This document shows, piece after piece, positions 36,538-43,696 of a stretch of 64,000 nt of DNA. The stretch is taken from positions 17,678 through 81,677 of the forward strand of contig JAPOXD010000055.1 in NCBI GenBank assembly GCA_026707285.1, written 5' to 3'. The notes under the pieces were generated by a model. It saw nothing but the letters and a program-made list of their open reading frames with translations. It did no database searches and had not been told where the DNA came from. Both the position numbers and the translations under genes were made by a program. This stretch comes from Chloroflexota bacterium. Lineage in GTDB: Bacteria > Chloroflexota > UBA11872. Position 1 is the first letter of the stretch; every line of letters begins with the position of its first letter.

Positions 36538-37617
36538 CTACGCCCCGACGAGCGCGAGGAAGTCGTCGATCGCGTCCGCTCCGTCGAGCACCTGGAGGCG
36601 CACGTCGAACGACGCCGTCTCGCCTGGCTCGAGGGAGTGCAAGGTGCCGTCGGCGCGGTTGCGCGCGCGGCCGAGCACGGTGGCGTTGCCGGGCTCGATG
36701 CCGGTCACGTAGTCGCCGGGCGTGGTGTTGCGCCAGTGGTTGAGGTACGGCAGCTGGTTCTTGTTCCAGGTGAACCCCAGCCCGAGCCCGTCGCCCAGCC
36801 CGCGATTCACCAGCGCCGCGTGGACGGTGCCGTCGGCCGCCGCCTCCACGTCGTGAATCAACACCTGCACCTGCCAGTCGACGGAGGGGCCTTCGTAGAC
36901 CTCCCACCAGTCCGGGCTTGCCCCGGTGTAGATGTCGTGAAACCGGCGCGACAGGCTGCGCACGTGGAACCGCGTGCCCTCGTCGAGCAGCGGATGCCCC
37001 GGATTGATGTGGTACAGGATCATCATGTGCTGGGTGCGGTGACCATGATTGGTCACCGTGTCGTGGATCTCGATGGTGCTGGAGCCCAGCGCGGTCTCGA
37101 TTCGGCGGACGAGCTCCAGGTTTTCGCCATAGAGAATCGCCTGGCGCACGCGGCCCTGCACCCACATGCGGTACTCGTCGCCGTCCCAGGCGCCGTCCGC
37201 CCAGACGTTCGTCGCGCCCAGGTTGGACAGCCGCCCGTGCAGGCCCTCCTCGCCCCCCTCGTCGTCGTCGTCCACCGGGTCGCCCACGTTGGTGAGGCCG
37301 CCGGTAACCAGCAGGCCGAGCACCGTGGTGCGAATCCAGCCCTGACCGCCGGGCTCATAGCGCGCGCCCTGCACGTCGCCCGTTGGCGTGCGGAACGCCA
37401 GGGGGATGCCGCGGTACGAAGCGCTCGAGATATCCAAGGCCCGCCCCGGCAGCACGGTGAATCGCAGACCCGATCCCGTGTCGAAATCAACCGCTTCCAC
37501 GCCGTCGCCCGAGCCGCCGTCCAAACGGTATTCGCGGACGCCGCCGACCTGGGACAGGTCGCCAACGCGCGCCATCAACTCCGCGCGGGTGTAGTCACGT
37601 CCCCAGAGCGTCGGCAT
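36538..37617 (-). CDS. DUF4432-type aldose 1-epimerase-like protein
   Basis: 359 residues from ATG 37617 (an upstream in-frame start at 37710 is less likely). A galactose-mutarotase-like beta-sandwich: FTVLPGRALDISSASYRGIPLAF, LLVTGGLTNVGDP, EIHDTVTNHGHRTQHMMILYHINPGHPLLDEG and LNHWRNTTPGDYVTGIEPGNA. The last two stretches carry the conserved His and Glu/Asp residues of the family. Members act on sugar anomers or related carbohydrates in catabolic clusters. Substrate unknown. Confidence 0.8.
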   Translation of the reverse strand: MPTLWGRDYTRAELMARVGDLSQVGGVREYRLDGGSGDGVEAVDFDTGSGLRFTVLPGRALDISSASYRGIPLAFRTPTGDVQGARYEPGGQGWIRTTVLGLLVTGGLTNVGDPVDDDDEGGEEGLHGRLSNLGATNVWADGAWDGDEYRMWVQGRVRQAILYGENLELVRRIETALGSSTIEIHDTVTNHGHRTQHMMILYHINPGHPLLDEGTRFHVRSLSRRFHDIYTGASPDWWEVYEGPSVDWQVQVLIHDVEAAADGTVHAALVNRGLGDGLGLGFTWNKNQLPYLNHWRNTTPGDYVTGIEPGNATVLGRARNRADGTLHSLEPGETASFDVRLQVLDGADAIDDFLALVGA

Positions 37618-37704
37618 CAGGCCGTCCCCCGTCCCTCTTTGAGAGCCGCATTGTAGGAAGGTCCGGGCAATGCGTTGCGTGAGACAGGCACTTGGCGCCA
37701 GTTC

Positions 37705-37811
37705 CGTCATTCGAGCACGGCGAGGAACCTAAGGCGCCCCATCCCGGCTCCGAGGCTGGGCATTCGCGATGCCTCAGATTCGTTATTCCGAGCGCAGCGA
37801 GGAATCTAAGG
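37705..37811. repeat. Degenerate family A repeats (two half-copies)
   Basis: CGTCATTCGAGCACGGCGAGGAACCTAAGG (37705-37734, shown in part as GTCATTCGAG...GAGGAACCTAAGG) and a second block with TTATTCCGAG...GAGGAATCTAAGG ending at 37811. Both carry the left half of the family A element only. Confidence 0.6.
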
Positions 37812-37844
37812 GCTGTCAGGCAGCACCCGGGGGAACTCTAGCCC

Positions 37845-38741
37845 CTACTTCGCGGGCTCTTGATACACCCCCGCCGGATCGACCACGCAGAGGTCGGCCC
37901 CGGCGTGGCGGCCGTCGGGAATGGTCCAGGTCACGCCGTAGTGCAGCGGCGTCACCCGGCCTTCGACTTTGAAGAACAGCTCCGGGTCGGCGGCGAACAT
38001 CTCGCGCGCGGTGCGTTCGAGGTCGCGGGCGCGGAAGAGTCGCGCGATGGCATTGCCCACGGCGCCGCGCCTCACCAGGCCGCGCTGCTCCAGGCCCTCG
38101 CCAAGGCGGTTGAAGTCGTAGCTGCGCTCGGGCATGCCGGGAAAGCTTGGGTCGGGTCCCCAAGTCTCGCTGCGAAGCGGCACCACGCGGCCGTCTGGCA
38201 GGCGCTGGAGTCCTTCCGCCATCCGCGGGCTCCGGTGGGACCCGATCTCCTGCTCCATGAAGTGACCGGCGGTGAGGTTTTGATAGGGCACGCCCAGCAG
38301 CAGGAACCACCCGTCGAGATCGAAGATCGCGCGCATGCACGGCTGTGCGTCCCAGCCGTCGTGGCCGCCGGCGTCGATAATTGTGTCGCGCAGCGGCCCG
38401 ATGGCGGCCACGGTCTGCACGATGTGGACCGTGCGGCGCGCCTCCGGACGGCGGAAGAAGTGATTGGGAATGGCGCCGGTGGTGACCGGCGTCTCCGCCG
38501 GGTCGAAGATGAAGCCCGGATCGTCGTATTGGCCCGTGAAGGTGGGCGCGACCAACGTTCCGTCGGGTCCCGCCGCCGCCAGCAGCGCGTCGACGACGGT
38601 TGCGGCCCCGCCCCCCACCGTCCCAATGCTGCGCAGCGAGCTGTGGAACATCACCAGGCCCCCGCGCGGGAAGCCGAGCCGCTCGAGGTCGGCCGTGAGC
38701 TCCGCAGCGGTGCGGATAACGCTGCCGCTAGCCGCGCTCAC
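37845..38741 (-). CDS. AAC(3)-fold N-acetyltransferase (antibiotic acetyltransferase family)
   Basis: 298 residues from GTG 38741. The signature MFHSSLRSIGTVGGGAATVV followed by GTLVAPTFT, and later AIGPLRD and LLLGVPYQNLTAGHFMEQ, match the aminoglycoside 3-N-acetyltransferase fold (acetyl-CoA dependent). Environmental members are mostly not resistance genes and acetylate other amines, so no resistance claim is made. Flanked by the DUF4432 protein and a toxin-like gene. Confidence 0.85.
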   Translation of the reverse strand: MSAASGSVIRTAAELTADLERLGFPRGGLVMFHSSLRSIGTVGGGAATVVDALLAAAGPDGTLVAPTFTGQYDDPGFIFDPAETPVTTGAIPNHFFRRPEARRTVHIVQTVAAIGPLRDTIIDAGGHDGWDAQPCMRAIFDLDGWFLLLGVPYQNLTAGHFMEQEIGSHRSPRMAEGLQRLPDGRVVPLRSETWGPDPSFPGMPERSYDFNRLGEGLEQRGLVRRGAVGNAIARLFRARDLERTAREMFAADPELFFKVEGRVTPLHYGVTWTIPDGRHAGADLCVVDPAGVYQEPAK

Positions 38742-38801
38742 CGTAGGCTCAGTCGCGGCACCGAGGTCGTCTTAGCGCCGACGCAGGCTTTGCGGCGATC
38801 T

Positions 38802-39293
38802 TCACCTCCAGCGCGAGAGTCGATCGGCCTCATCGACTACCTCAGCGAGGTCCGGAAACTGTTCCCGCGTCAGGATTGTGCGGGTCTGCTCGCCGGACCT
38901 AGGGTCATAGAGATGGCGGTGATACTCCTCGGGGGTGTCCACGTGCGAATTGTCGTAGCGCAGGAGATTCCGGGTACGGCCGTCGCGCCGCTGCGTGACG
39001 TGGTAGTTGAAGTGGATCGACCGAACCTGGAGTTGCGCGCGTGACACGCGAGTCGCCATCAGCTTGGTAACCGCGATTCGTACCGCCCTCTGGCAGCTGA
39101 GGATGCCAACGCAGCGCACGAACTCAACGCCCTCAGCCTCATACCGCACAAACTCGGTCCCGTCGGCGATGACGAACGGGCGCGCTGCCAGCTTCTCCCG
39201 GTGAATCAGGAGGTAGCGTTCGAGCGCGAGCCAGCTGTGCTTTTCGCGCCTGCGCCCTCCAGGTGCGTCAGCGTCGCGTCGTCGAGGAGCCAT
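38802..39293 (-). CDS. DUF6516/TumE-like protein, possible toxin
   Basis: 163 residues from ATG 39293 (an upstream in-frame start at 39338 is possible). The C-terminal half carries the pattern FNYHVTQRRDGRTRNLLRYD followed by HLYDPRSGEQ, reminiscent of the TumE/DUF6516 toxin family. It overlaps the upstream small gene by 88 bases in another frame, which is long; the true start may be later but no better start codon was found. Lower GC than neighbours suggests transfer. Confidence 0.55.
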   Translation of the reverse strand: MAPRRRDADAPGGRRREKHSWLALERYLLIHREKLAARPFVIADGTEFVRYEAEGVEFVRCVGILSCQRAVRIAVTKLMATRVSRAQLQVRSIHFNYHVTQRRDGRTRNLLRYDNSHVDTPEEYHRHLYDPRSGEQTRTILTREQFPDLAEVVDEADRLSRWR

Positions 39294-39466
39294 TGTGAAA
39301 TCTCGGCGGTCTCGGGAAAGGTCCCGGCGCGCACGCACACGCGCATGGTGTCCGTCGTCATTTCGTAGCGTCTCTCAAAGAGCGAAATGCGCCGGCGAAG
39401 CTTGCGGCGCAATGCGCGGACATCGCCAACAGCGATTTCAGTCGTCGCCTCTAGTTGCTGCGGCAC
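39206..39466 (-). CDS. Small helical protein upstream of the TumE-like gene, possible antitoxin
   Basis: 86 residues from GTG 39466. The core RRRISLFERRYEMTTDTMRV and the segment ETAEISQWLLDDATL resemble small antitoxin-type proteins that precede DUF6516 toxins. Antitoxin-first order and shared strand support a pair. The last 30 residues overlap the next gene in a different frame and may be non-essential. Confidence 0.55.
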   Translation of the reverse strand: MPQQLEATTEIAVGDVRALRRKLRRRISLFERRYEMTTDTMRVCVRAGTFPETAEISQWLLDDATLTHLEGAGAKSTAGSRSNATS

Positions 39467-39546
39467 GCGTCCAGACCTCCCATAGGCTCGCTTTCCCTAA
39501 ACCATACCGTGCCGCCTGCACCCCAAGCAGCCAGGGTGCCCCGCGC

Positions 39547-40392
39547 TCAGGCGGCGCCTAGCTCGGCTTCGAGCCGACGCATGTGGGTGATGGCGTCGCG
39601 GGTGTAGCGGTCGAAGAAGTCGGCGTGGCCGCCGGCGCGGAAGACGGTGAAGGGGTCGGCGGTGTCGGGCAGCAGCTCGAACGCCAGCCAGCCGGTGTAG
39701 TCGACCTCGTCGAGCGCTCGCAGCACCTCGTGGAAGTCGGCGTGTCCATAGCCGGGCGGCAGCCGGTTGGAGTCGGCCAGGTGCATGTGCGCCAGGTGCG
39801 GGCCGGCGCGGCGGATGGCGTCGCCCAGGGACGATTCCTCGATGTTCATGTGGAAGGTGTCGCCCATGACGCCGCCGTTGCTTAGGCCGATGGCCTCCCA
39901 CAGCTCGACGGCCTGCTCCAGGCGGTTGAGGAAGTAGGTCTCGAAGCGCGTCCAGCACTCCAGCGCTACGCTCACGCCGCGCTCGGCGGCGTACTCGCCC
40001 GCGGCGCGCAGGCCGTCCTCCGCCCAGCGCCACTCGTCGTCGGGGTCGGCCAGCGGCAGCAGCTTCATCGAGGCGCTGGGGCGTCCCACGATCACCGGCG
40101 CGCCGACGTCAACCGCCAGATCGGTGAGCGAATTGAGGTAGGCCAGCGCGTTGGCGCGGATCTCCGGGTCGGGGTGGGCGAAGTCGCGGTCGGCGCTGAT
40201 GACCGAGCTGATCGAGCTGACGGCAATGCCCGCGTCGGCGACCCGGCGCCGCACGGCGGGGGCGTCGTAGGTCTCGGGCTGGCCCAACAGCTCGATGCCG
40301 TCGTAGCCGAACCGCGCCACGCGGTCGATGGAGGTTCCGATGTCTTCGCCGTAGTAGACCAGGGCGCTGTAGGCGTACTTGAATCGCCGCAT
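39547..40392 (-). CDS. Sugar phosphate isomerase/epimerase-like TIM-barrel protein
   Basis: 281 residues from ATG 40392, which overlaps the TPP-enzyme stop (TGATG). The barrel carries the metal-binding series typical of the family: SVALECWTRFETYF (Glu), GVMGDTFHMNIEE (Asp and His), HLAHMHLADSNR (His) and GWLAFELLP (Glu). It is probably translated together with the TPP enzyme, and the pair may act in one catabolic route for an inositol- or ketose-like compound. Confidence 0.85.
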   Translation of the reverse strand: MRRFKYAYSALVYYGEDIGTSIDRVARFGYDGIELLGQPETYDAPAVRRRVADAGIAVSSISSVISADRDFAHPDPEIRANALAYLNSLTDLAVDVGAPVIVGRPSASMKLLPLADPDDEWRWAEDGLRAAGEYAAERGVSVALECWTRFETYFLNRLEQAVELWEAIGLSNGGVMGDTFHMNIEESSLGDAIRRAGPHLAHMHLADSNRLPPGYGHADFHEVLRALDEVDYTGWLAFELLPDTADPFTVFRAGGHADFFDRYTRDAITHMRRLEAELGAA

Positions 40393-42167
40393 CAGACCGA
40401 ATCCTCGGGCTGGGGCGCCGAGTATCGCACCTCGGAGCCGCGCGGCATGGGGGGCGGCTCGCCGCGGCCGGGCTCGAACCATGCGCCGGCAATCGGCGGT
40501 CGCACGGCGTCGGCGGCGACCACCAGGTCCACCACGCACGGCTTGCCGCAGTCCAGCGCCCAGCCAATGGCGTCCTCGACCTCGTCGTGGCTCGTGACGC
40601 GCACGCCCTCGCCGCCCAGGGCGCGTCCCAGTTCGGCGTAGTCCACTTCGACGCTGTACTCGGTGCCGATGATGCGTCCGCCGAAGTCGGCCACCTGGCC
40701 GTCGCGGATGGCGGCCAGCGAGGAGTTGTTGAACACCAGCCAGACCACCGGCAGGCCCCACTCGACCGCCGTGGACACCTCCTGGTTGACCATGAGAAAA
40801 CCGCCATCGCCGGTGACGGCCACGCAGGCCTTGTCGGGCTGGGCCAGCTTGGCGCCGATGATCGCCGTGGGTCCCCAGCCCATCGGCGTCCAGCCGCCCG
40901 GATTCAGAAAGCGCCCGCCGGCGCGAATGGGATAGAAGGCGGCGAAGTAGTGCGCGTGGTTGCCGGTGTCGACGGAGATGATCGAGTCGTCGGGCACGAC
41001 GCGGCGGACCTGCTCGGCCACGCGCAAGGGTTCCATGGGCGTGGCGTCGGGCGGAGTGAGCTCTAGTTCGTAGGCATCCTTGGCGCGGCGGATCAGCGCG
41101 GTGTCGGCCGCGGCGGATGGCCGCCCGCCGAGCCGCTCGATGGCCTCGCGCAGGTCGTTGACCACTGCCAGCGCGTCGCCCTCCAGCCCCAGCTCGATCG
41201 GTCCGGCACGGCCCATCTCGCGGGCCTCGATGTCGATCTGGACGATGCGGTTCTGCGGCACGAAGGGCTTGCCCTCGGTCCACCAACTGGTGGACTCGTC
41301 GGCGAAGCGATATCCCACCGCCAGGATCAGGTCGGCGCGCTCACGGATCAGCTCGTGCGCCACGGGATGCCCCAGCCAGCCGACCATGCCCACCGCCAGC
41401 GGGTGGTCCTCGGGCACCACGCCCTTGGAGACGAACGACGAGGCGATGGCCGCGCCCAGGCTTTCGGCCAGCGCGGCGACCGCCTCTCCCGCGCCGGAAA
41501 TGAGCGCCCCGTTGCCGGCGATGATGACGGGGAACTCCGCGTCGATGAGCAACTGCGCCGCTCGGTTTGTCAGCTCGGCGTCGGCCCGCGGTCGCGCACG
41601 CGCCGGAAACGGGTCGGGGTCCTCGGGCAGGGTCTCGACCTCGGAGGCTTGCAGGTCCCAGGGAATCTCCAGGCCAACCGGCCCCGGCCGCCCCACCTGC
41701 GCCGCCGTGAACGCCTTGCGCACGGCGATCGGAATGGTCCGCGGGTCGGCGATCGACCAGACGCGCTTGGTGATCGGTTGCAGCATCTGCATGAACGCCT
41801 GGTCCGCCGGCGCGGTGTCCGGGCGCGAGGTCTCCTGCAGCTGGCCGCGGCCGTACCAGCGCTGGATGGGCGCTCCCACGATGGCCAGCACGGGGCTGGA
41901 GGTGGACATGGCCGTGGCGATGCCCATGATCATGTTGGCCGCGCCCGGCCCCACCGACGAGCAGCACACGCCCACCTGGCCGCTGACGCGGGCGTAGCCG
42001 TCGGCGATGTGGGCCGCCGCCTGCTCGTGGCGAACGAGCATGAAGTCGATCTGGTCCGAGCCGTGGATGGCGTCCAGGATGTTGGTGTTGCCGTGTCCGG
42101 GAATGCCGAAGACGTAGCGCACGCCGTGGCGTTCGAGCGCGTCAACGAGGACTTCGGCGGCGTTCAC
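40392..42167 (-). CDS. Acetolactate synthase-like thiamine diphosphate enzyme
   Basis: 591 residues from GTG 42167. Three TPP-enzyme domains: an N-terminal pyrimidine-binding domain with the catalytic Glu (VRHEQAAAHIADGYARVSG), a central Rossmann-like domain (IIAGNGALISGAGEAVAAL) and a C-terminal pyrophosphate domain with the GDG...N motif (VTGDGGFLMVNQEVSTAVEW). It resembles acetolactate synthase and related lyases, but the coupling to an isomerase gene, without ilvN or ilvC nearby, points to a catabolic role rather than branched-chain amino acid synthesis. Confidence 0.85.
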   Translation of the reverse strand: MNAAEVLVDALERHGVRYVFGIPGHGNTNILDAIHGSDQIDFMLVRHEQAAAHIADGYARVSGQVGVCCSSVGPGAANMIMGIATAMSTSSPVLAIVGAPIQRWYGRGQLQETSRPDTAPADQAFMQMLQPITKRVWSIADPRTIPIAVRKAFTAAQVGRPGPVGLEIPWDLQASEVETLPEDPDPFPARARPRADAELTNRAAQLLIDAEFPVIIAGNGALISGAGEAVAALAESLGAAIASSFVSKGVVPEDHPLAVGMVGWLGHPVAHELIRERADLILAVGYRFADESTSWWTEGKPFVPQNRIVQIDIEAREMGRAGPIELGLEGDALAVVNDLREAIERLGGRPSAAADTALIRRAKDAYELELTPPDATPMEPLRVAEQVRRVVPDDSIISVDTGNHAHYFAAFYPIRAGGRFLNPGGWTPMGWGPTAIIGAKLAQPDKACVAVTGDGGFLMVNQEVSTAVEWGLPVVWLVFNNSSLAAIRDGQVADFGGRIIGTEYSVEVDYAELGRALGGEGVRVTSHDEVEDAIGWALDCGKPCVVDLVVAADAVRPPIAGAWFEPGRGEPPPMPRGSEVRYSAPQPEDSV

Positions 42168-42200
42168 GGCGTGGCTCGGGATTGTCGGCGGACGACGACT

Positions 42201-42362
42201 AGATTCCCGCCTCCGCGGGAATCTGACAACCGTTGGGTGATTGAACGGCCGAGTAGGGCGGGTTTGAAACCCGCCCCTACCATTCAAGGGTCTAGCTGCG
42301 GGCGGCCACAAGCGCCGCCTTTACAGCGAAAGAGGACGGGCAGCCACGAGGGCTGCCCCTAC
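42201..42362. repeat. Cluster of three palindromic hairpins
   Basis: AGATTCCCGC/GCGGGAATCT at 42201-42224, GTAGGGCGGGTTT/AAACCCGCCCCTAC at 42253-42280 and GGGCAGCC/GGCTGCCC at 42338-42362, each from a repeat type seen elsewhere in the window. They lie in the divergent gap between the TPP enzyme and the nuclease gene; the rest of 42168-42448 shows nothing else. Confidence 0.75.
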
Positions 42363-42448
42363 AGGGACCGGATCGGGCTGCGATCGGGGCTTGGCGCGGC
42401 CCGGATATCCTGTGGCGCGACGCGATATCTCGTTGAGCGAACCGCCCA

Positions 42449-43696
42449 ATGCTGTGCATCGTCCACGCCGCCGATATTCACCTCGACACGCCCTATCGGC
42501 GTCACGACGAGGCGGTGCGCGCGCGGTTGCGCGAGGCGGGGCGCGAGGCGTTCGTTCGGCTAATCGACCTGGCGCTGGAGCGTCAGGCCGACGCGCTATT
42601 GATCGCCGGGGACCTCTTCGACAACGACTGGCTGACGCTGGCGACGGAGCGCGTGCTTGTCGACGAGTTGACCCGCGCCACCAGCGCCGGGCTTACCGTG
42701 GTCTACGCCACGGGCAATCACGATCCGGGGCGGGCCAACTACCGGGCCATGGGCATTGACTGGCCCAAGGAGCGCTTTCACCTGGTGGCGTCGCGCCAGC
42801 CGCGGCGGATTGCCATCGAGCGCGGCGGCGAAGTCGTGGGCTGGGTGGTGGCGGCGGGACACCAGACGCCCCGCGAGGACCGCGACCTGGCCGCGGCGTT
42901 TCCGCCTGCGCCGGGGCCGGAACCGGCCGTGGGGCTGCTACACGCGCAGGTGATGAGCGCCGCCGCGGCCGAGCACCACGATCGCTACGCCCCCGCCGCG
43001 CTGGACAGCCTTGACCCCAGCTACGCCTATTGGGCGCTGGGCCACATCCATCAGCGCCAGCAGGTGCGGCCCGATCCGCCGGTTCATTATTCGGGCAACG
43101 TGCAGGGCCGGCACTTCGGTGAGGACGGCGCCAAGGGTGCGTTGGTGGCGACGCTGGATCGTGGCGCCGCACCCGAGATTGAGTTCGAGCCACTGGCGCC
43201 GGTGCGCTGGGAGACGTTGGAGCCGGGCGGACTCGACGCGGCGCACACCTTGCCGGACGCAAAAGCCGCGGTGGTCGCGGCGTTCCGCCGTCCCCAGGGC
43301 GACGCCCCTGCCGACCAGGAGTGGATTTTGCGCGTGGACCTGCGCGGAGCCAGTGAATTGGCGCCGCTGCTCGCCGATGCCGACGAACGCGCCGAGCTGG
43401 CCGCGCAGGTGCGGGAAGACCTGGGCGTGCTGGACGTGGAGGTGCGCGACCGTGGATTGCACCGGCCGGTGGACATCGAGTCCCACCGCGATCAGCCGCA
43501 TCTGCTCGGTCAGACCCTGGCGCTGCTCGAGCGGGCCAGAGCCGACGACGCGGCGCTTGACGGCATCACGCCGGTCCAGGTGGCCGGCGGCGACGGCGCT
43601 GAGATGGCTGAGCTCCGCGCGTACCTCCGCGAATTGCTCCAAGACCTGGACGCCGAGGCCGCCGTGCGGCTGTTGCGTAAGTCGGAGTCTGCATGA
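42449..43696 (+). CDS. SbcD/Mre11-type DNA repair exonuclease (YhaO-like)
   Basis: 415 residues. Calcineurin-like phosphoesterase motifs in order: ADIHLDTP (Asp9, His11), GDLFDND (near 54), TGNHDPG (near 90) and ALGHIHQRQ (near 198). They bind two metal ions for nuclease activity. The C-terminal part is a capping/dimer domain. The gene overlaps the next one by four bases, giving the nuclease-ATPase pair known as SbcCD/Mre11-Rad50 or, in low-GC gram positives, YhaO-YhaN. Confidence 0.9.
   Translation: MLCIVHAADIHLDTPYRRHDEAVRARLREAGREAFVRLIDLALERQADALLIAGDLFDNDWLTLATERVLVDELTRATSAGLTVVYATGNHDPGRANYRAMGIDWPKERFHLVASRQPRRIAIERGGEVVGWVVAAGHQTPREDRDLAAAFPPAPGPEPAVGLLHAQVMSAAAAEHHDRYAPAALDSLDPSYAYWALGHIHQRQQVRPDPPVHYSGNVQGRHFGEDGAKGALVATLDRGAAPEIEFEPLAPVRWETLEPGGLDAAHTLPDAKAAVVAAFRRPQGDAPADQEWILRVDLRGASELAPLLADADERAELAAQVREDLGVLDVEVRDRGLHRPVDIESHRDQPHLLGQTLALLERARADDAALDGITPVQVAGGDGAEMAELRAYLRELLQDLDAEAAVRLLRKSESA

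Noticed and set aside
37845..38741. Aminoglycoside resistance gene
   Set aside because: The fold is right, but environmental AAC(3)-fold proteins commonly act on other amines and nothing in the context indicates resistance.
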